8,868 bases of DNA from Comamonas sp. (lineage in GTDB: Bacteria; Pseudomonadota; Gammaproteobacteria; Burkholderiales; Burkholderiaceae_C): the NCBI GenBank assembly GCA_018384835.1, contig JAHAYB010000012.1:1-8868 (forward strand). The letters run 5' to 3'. The translations under genes were made by a program, and so were the position numbers. This document shows, piece after piece, positions 6,527-8,868 of this stretch. Every line of letters begins with the position of its first letter. The first letter of the stretch is position 1. Under the pieces are notes generated by a model. That model saw nothing but the letters and a program-made list of their open reading frames with translations, made no database searches and was not told the DNA's origin.

Positions 6527-6752
6527 ATTTCAATCCACGCCCATAACCGGGCGAAAAGCTTGGGAAGCGCTTACGCCTCTTCCAAACTAGGTTATCCCCC
6601 TGAAGGGGAAGGCTTCCAACCGGAGCTGGTTTTCGATGAAAAATTATCCTCAATACAAGGGAGGTGATTGTAGTCTTGCCCCCCTATAGGCTGGCGCAAT
6701 CTTAACGGCCAGCGCGGTGCATGGTTATATGCTGATGCGCGGCTGCTACTGC
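6527..6752 (-). promoter_or_regulatory. Structured intergenic region between the HIT gene and tatA with a candidate tatA promoter
   Basis: These 226 bases hold no convincing gene. On the minus strand TACAAT (6672-6667) is a good -10 hexamer; the bases 17 to 23 upstream give no good -35, the nearest TTG-containing hexamer (TTGCGC) being 21 bases away. Transcription from it would give a leader of roughly 130 bases. Within that leader are a CCCC/GGGG hairpin with a 4-base loop (6597-6608), an AACC/GGTT dyad (6618-6631) and an imperfect bulged stem (6560-6585). The promoter call rests on one hexamer and the gene spacing. Confidence 0.35.
6690..6713. repeat. Inverted repeat downstream of the HIT gene
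   Basis: GCTGGC (6690-6695) and GCCAGC (6708-6713) form a perfect 6-bp GC-rich dyad with a 12-base loop. It lies 35 bases after the HIT stop and just upstream of the candidate tatA -10. There is no T-run on the minus-strand side, so it is not a standard terminator; a weak terminator or an operator is possible. An 8-bp palindrome CCTATAGG (6683-6690) abuts it. Confidence 0.3.
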
Positions 6753-7142
6753 TTATACCGCCATCTTCCAAGGGCGTGCGCCGCCTAGGACGTGAACGTG
6801 CAGGTGGTGTACCTCCTGCCCGCCTTCGGTGCCGGTGTTGATTTGCACGCGAAAGCCGCCGTCTGGATAGGGGTTGCACCCTTGCTCTAGCGCCAGGCGG
6901 GGGGCGAGCGCCATGATGCGCCCCAGTAAAGCCTCATCGCCCGCTTGGGTGTGCCCCAGCGAGGCAATATGGCGCTTGGGAATTATTAAAAAATGCACCG
7001 GTGCCCAGGGGTTGATGTCGTGAAAGGCCAGCAGCTCCTCATCTTCATACACCTTGTGGCTGGGGATGGTGCCGGCCACGATTTTGCAGAAAATGCAGTC
7101 TTCAGCGGTGGTATCTGGGTGCAGGTGTTGGGGTTCGCTCAT
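6753..7142 (-). CDS. hinT: HinT-like histidine triad (HIT) nucleotide-binding protein
   Basis: HIT proteins of this branch are small cytoplasmic hydrolases that cleave purine nucleoside phosphoramidates and acyl-adenylates. The 129-residue protein (E. coli HinT 119) shows CIFCKIVAGTIPS (16-28; Cys16 and Cys19 could bind zinc), DINPWAPVHFLIIPKRHI (42-59) and the histidine triad HLHVHVLGG (113-121), with His115 the expected nucleophile. The ATG at 7142-7140 has a good AGGAG ribosome site (7155-7151) 8 bases upstream. It starts 26 bases after the patatin gene stop on the same strand, so co-transcription is likely. A HIT gene next to tatABC is, as I recall, a common order in Comamonadaceae; no functional link is known to me. 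The in vivo substrate is unknown. Confidence 0.94.
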   Translation of the reverse strand: MSEPQHLHPDTTAEDCIFCKIVAGTIPSHKVYEDEELLAFHDINPWAPVHFLIIPKRHIASLGHTQAGDEALLGRIMALAPRLALEQGCNPYPDGGFRVQINTGTEGGQEVHHLHVHVLGGARPWKMAV

Positions 7143-7168
7143 TGGGAAGGCTCCTGTGGTGTTTGTTG

Positions 7169-8251
7169 TTAGCAGTGGTCGAGGATTTGCAAGGTTTGGC
7201 GCATGCCTACGTCTTGGTAATGTGCTTGTGCCCAGGCTTGGCCTTGGGTGCGCCCTAGCTCAAACAGGCGCAGAACAAAGCTCAAGTCTGCCCGCGATTT
7301 GCTGGCTGCGCCCAGCTCGCTTAACGCTGCGCCGCCATCAATACGGTGGAGCAGGACGTTTTTGTAGCGCTGGGGGTCTAGTTTGCCCTCGGCCAGCAGA
7401 CGGCGCACAAAGTCAATGGCGCGTAGCTCTGCCAGCAAGCTGGTGTTGAAGGTCACTTCATTCATGCGCTCGGCAATATCGGTGGGGGTGCTGGGTACGT
7501 TGTGGTGCTCTACCGGGTTGATTTGCACCAGCAGCATATCGGCGCAGTCGGTGTTGTAAATCAAGGGGTGCAGGGCGGGGTTGCCGGAAAAGCCGCCATC
7601 CCAATAGTATTCACCCTCAATTTCTACCGCTTTATAAAGCTGGGGCAGGCAGGCGGAGGCCATGACGGCATCGGCACTCAAGCGCTGGCCGGTAAAAATC
7701 TCGCCCTGGCCAGTGCGGATGTTGGTGGCGCAGACAAACACGCTGGGCATTCCCGGCAAACCCTGGGCGCTGCGCAGTTGCTCAAAATTCACGTTGTGCT
7801 GTAGCAAGCTGCGCAAGGGGTTGATGTCCAATGGATTGGCTTGGTAGGGCGAGAGCCATTGGCTCATCATCCCCAGCAGCGGGTTATTGGCCATGTTGGC
7901 CATGCCAAAGGTGAACAAGCCCAAAGTGCCCACCCCTTCCCACAAAGAGCGCAAGCGCTGGCGTGCCAAGGCGCAGCCTGTGCGCTGGCGTGCTGCTGCG
8001 TCTTGCGGGTGCTCCTGGGCGGCGTGGGCAAAGCCGCAGGCCAAGGCCACGGCATTCATCGCGCCGGCGCTGGTGCCGCTGATGCCGGGAAAGTAAAAGC
8101 GCCCGTCCTCTAGCAAGGCATCGAGCACGCCCCAGGTAAATGCGCCGTGTGAGCCTCCACCTTGCAGCGCCAGGTTAATCGGGCGCAAGGCGTTGGGTGG
8201 CTGTGAGGGGGTAGCCCCCTCTGAATCAGGCGGGGCAGTGGTGGCGGGCAT
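7169..8251 (-). CDS. Patatin-like phospholipase family protein
   Basis: Patatin-like proteins are serine lipid acyl hydrolases with a Ser-Asp dyad. The 360-residue protein contains the oxyanion-hole motif GGGSHG (31-36), the nucleophile elbow GTSAG (59-63, Ser61) and the dyad Asp in DGG (218-220, Asp218), each in the expected order. Residues 1-24 are a Pro/Ser/Thr-rich leader without a clear signal peptide, so a cytoplasmic location is likely. The substrate (phospholipid, other ester or polymer) cannot be told from sequence. The frame continues 20 codons upstream to a TTG at 8311, but ATG 8251-8249 is preferred. Neither start has a strong ribosome site, and the TTG lies in a TTGACC that could be a -35. 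It sits between the DUF4870-type gene (63-base gap) and the HIT gene (26-base gap). Confidence 0.92.
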   Translation of the reverse strand: MPATTAPPDSEGATPSQPPNALRPINLALQGGGSHGAFTWGVLDALLEDGRFYFPGISGTSAGAMNAVALACGFAHAAQEHPQDAAARQRTGCALARQRLRSLWEGVGTLGLFTFGMANMANNPLLGMMSQWLSPYQANPLDINPLRSLLQHNVNFEQLRSAQGLPGMPSVFVCATNIRTGQGEIFTGQRLSADAVMASACLPQLYKAVEIEGEYYWDGGFSGNPALHPLIYNTDCADMLLVQINPVEHHNVPSTPTDIAERMNEVTFNTSLLAELRAIDFVRRLLAEGKLDPQRYKNVLLHRIDGGAALSELGAASKSRADLSFVLRLFELGRTQGQAWAQAHYQDVGMRQTLQILDHC

Positions 8252-8314
8252 AAAAGCGGCTTTCTGAGGGAAAAAGTCAGTAAGTAAGTATCGGAGGGAA
8301 CTATAGGTCAAACA

Positions 8315-8740
8315 TCACATGGGCAAGTTACGCCCTTGGTTCATAGCCACCATGCCGCGCACGATGCGGTAGAAAAACCAGATGGAAACCACCGTCCACG
8401 CTGCCCAGCCGGGCGCGATAAATAGCACCCACAGCGGGGCAGTGACTACATACCAGATGCCCGCCCAAATCACCGAGCGCAAGCGCCAAGAAAAATGCGA
8501 CTGCTGCCAAGTGCCTTGCGCATCAGAGCGCTTGACCACATCCAACACCAGTGCCAGCAAGAGCAGCAGCACGCTGGTCTGCGCCCCTGGTAGCACGGCG
8601 GTAACGGCCACCACCAGATGCAGGCCATAGCTGACCCAGCCCCAGGCTTTCAGCCCATCCATGAGGGCGGAACGCTCGGAGATATCGACAACATCCGCCA
8701 CTTCTGGGGTTTGGCGGGATTGAAAGCGTTCGTGTTGCAT
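8315..8740 (-). CDS. Small DUF4870-type membrane protein of unknown function
   Basis: The 141-residue protein has a polar N terminus (1-30) and three to four hydrophobic segments (about 33-51, 55-69, 88-109 and 110-128). Between segments lies the motif VKRSDAQGTWQQSHFSW (69-85), followed by basic residues. This VKR-DA-GTW-SHF-W pattern recalls the DUF4870/transmembrane family common in beta- and gammaproteobacteria, for which no function is established. The ATG at 8740-8738 has a purine-rich AGGAAGAGG ribosome site (8754-8746) 5 bases upstream. It starts 30 bases after the recR stop and is probably co-transcribed with it. Confidence 0.82.
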   Translation of the reverse strand: MQHERFQSRQTPEVADVVDISERSALMDGLKAWGWVSYGLHLVVAVTAVLPGAQTSVLLLLLALVLDVVKRSDAQGTWQQSHFSWRLRSVIWAGIWYVVTAPLWVLFIAPGWAAWTVVSIWFFYRIVRGMVAMNQGRNLPM

Positions 8741-8770
8741 CAGTGCCTCTTCCTGCCTTATGCCTAGTAT

Positions 8771-8868
8771 TTATTCGCCCACGGTAGAGCGCCGCTCTAC
8801 CAAGGCATGGGCAATCGTGCCCAAATCCACATATTCCAGCTCACTGCCCACGGGCACACCACGCGCCA
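8771..8868 (-). CDS. recR: Recombination protein RecR, C-terminal end (5' end outside window)
   Basis: The minus strand reads in from the right edge as [20 protein letters not shown] and then a short tail ending RRSTVGE before TAA (8773-8771). This matches the RecR C terminus, where the end of the Toprim domain gives (T)xLARGVPxGxELEYxDxxTL. RecR acts with RecF and RecO to load RecA at single-strand gaps. Only 31 residues are visible, so integrity cannot be judged. It would be the upstream gene of the DUF4870-type, patatin and HIT series. Confidence 0.88.
   Translation of the reverse strand, partial: ARGVPVGSELEYVDLGTIAHALVERRSTVGE

Noticed and set aside
8252..8311. TTG start of the patatin gene 20 codons upstream of the ATG
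   Set aside because: The extra residues do not resemble the family, and the TTG belongs to a TTGACC that could be a promoter element; the ATG at 8251 is simpler.
1..8868. CRISPR array, tRNA or rRNA genes
   Set aside because: No regularly spaced direct repeats, cloverleaf-like sequence or rRNA segment was seen; the only rRNA-like match is the 9-base sequence near 6660.

Overview
The window looks like the chromosome of a betaproteobacterium of the order Burkholderiales, most likely family Comamonadaceae. The evidence is the GC-rich coding sequence and the sequence style of several proteins: TatA beginning [14 protein letters not shown], TatB with a strongly basic C-terminal tail, and a DegS-like protease beginning MQRYWLIFAQTVTVLLAAYF. 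The HIT gene, tatABC and the protease also lie together, as I recall from this family. Species cannot be assigned by eye.

Region 1 (1-1902, + strand): the last 19 codons of an unrecognised gene, then panB and panC, two enzymes of pantothenate (coenzyme A precursor) synthesis. PanB makes ketopantoate, which after reduction to pantoate is joined to beta-alanine by PanC.

Region 2 (1949-3088): a metallo-beta-lactamase-fold hydrolase of the ETHE1/persulfide dioxygenase type on the - strand. It converges on panC and diverges from the protease gene. The divergent spacer holds an inverted repeat with a terminator-like T-run on both strands.

Region 3 (3089-4884, + strand): a membrane-anchored, one-PDZ serine protease of the HtrA/DegS type, then a complete type II toxin-antitoxin pair (RelE/HigB-like toxin first, HTH antitoxin second). 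The pair is squeezed between the protease gene and the convergent tatC, with 6 bases separating the antitoxin and tatC stop codons.

Region 4 (4891-8868, - strand, read right to left): the end of recR, a small DUF4870-type membrane protein, a patatin-like phospholipase, a HinT-like HIT protein, then tatA, tatB and tatC, which encode the twin-arginine translocase. recR to HIT are closely spaced and may be one transcript. tatA is set off by a 226-base non-coding stretch with a possible promoter and several hairpins. tatA and tatB overlap by one base, and a stem-loop followed by a short U-run separates tatB from tatC.

Most of the window is ordinary housekeeping sequence. The parts most worth a second look are the toxin-antitoxin insertion, the structured spacer at 2884-2948, the stem-loop before tatC and the long tatA leader. 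No rRNA, tRNA, CRISPR array or insertion sequence was seen.
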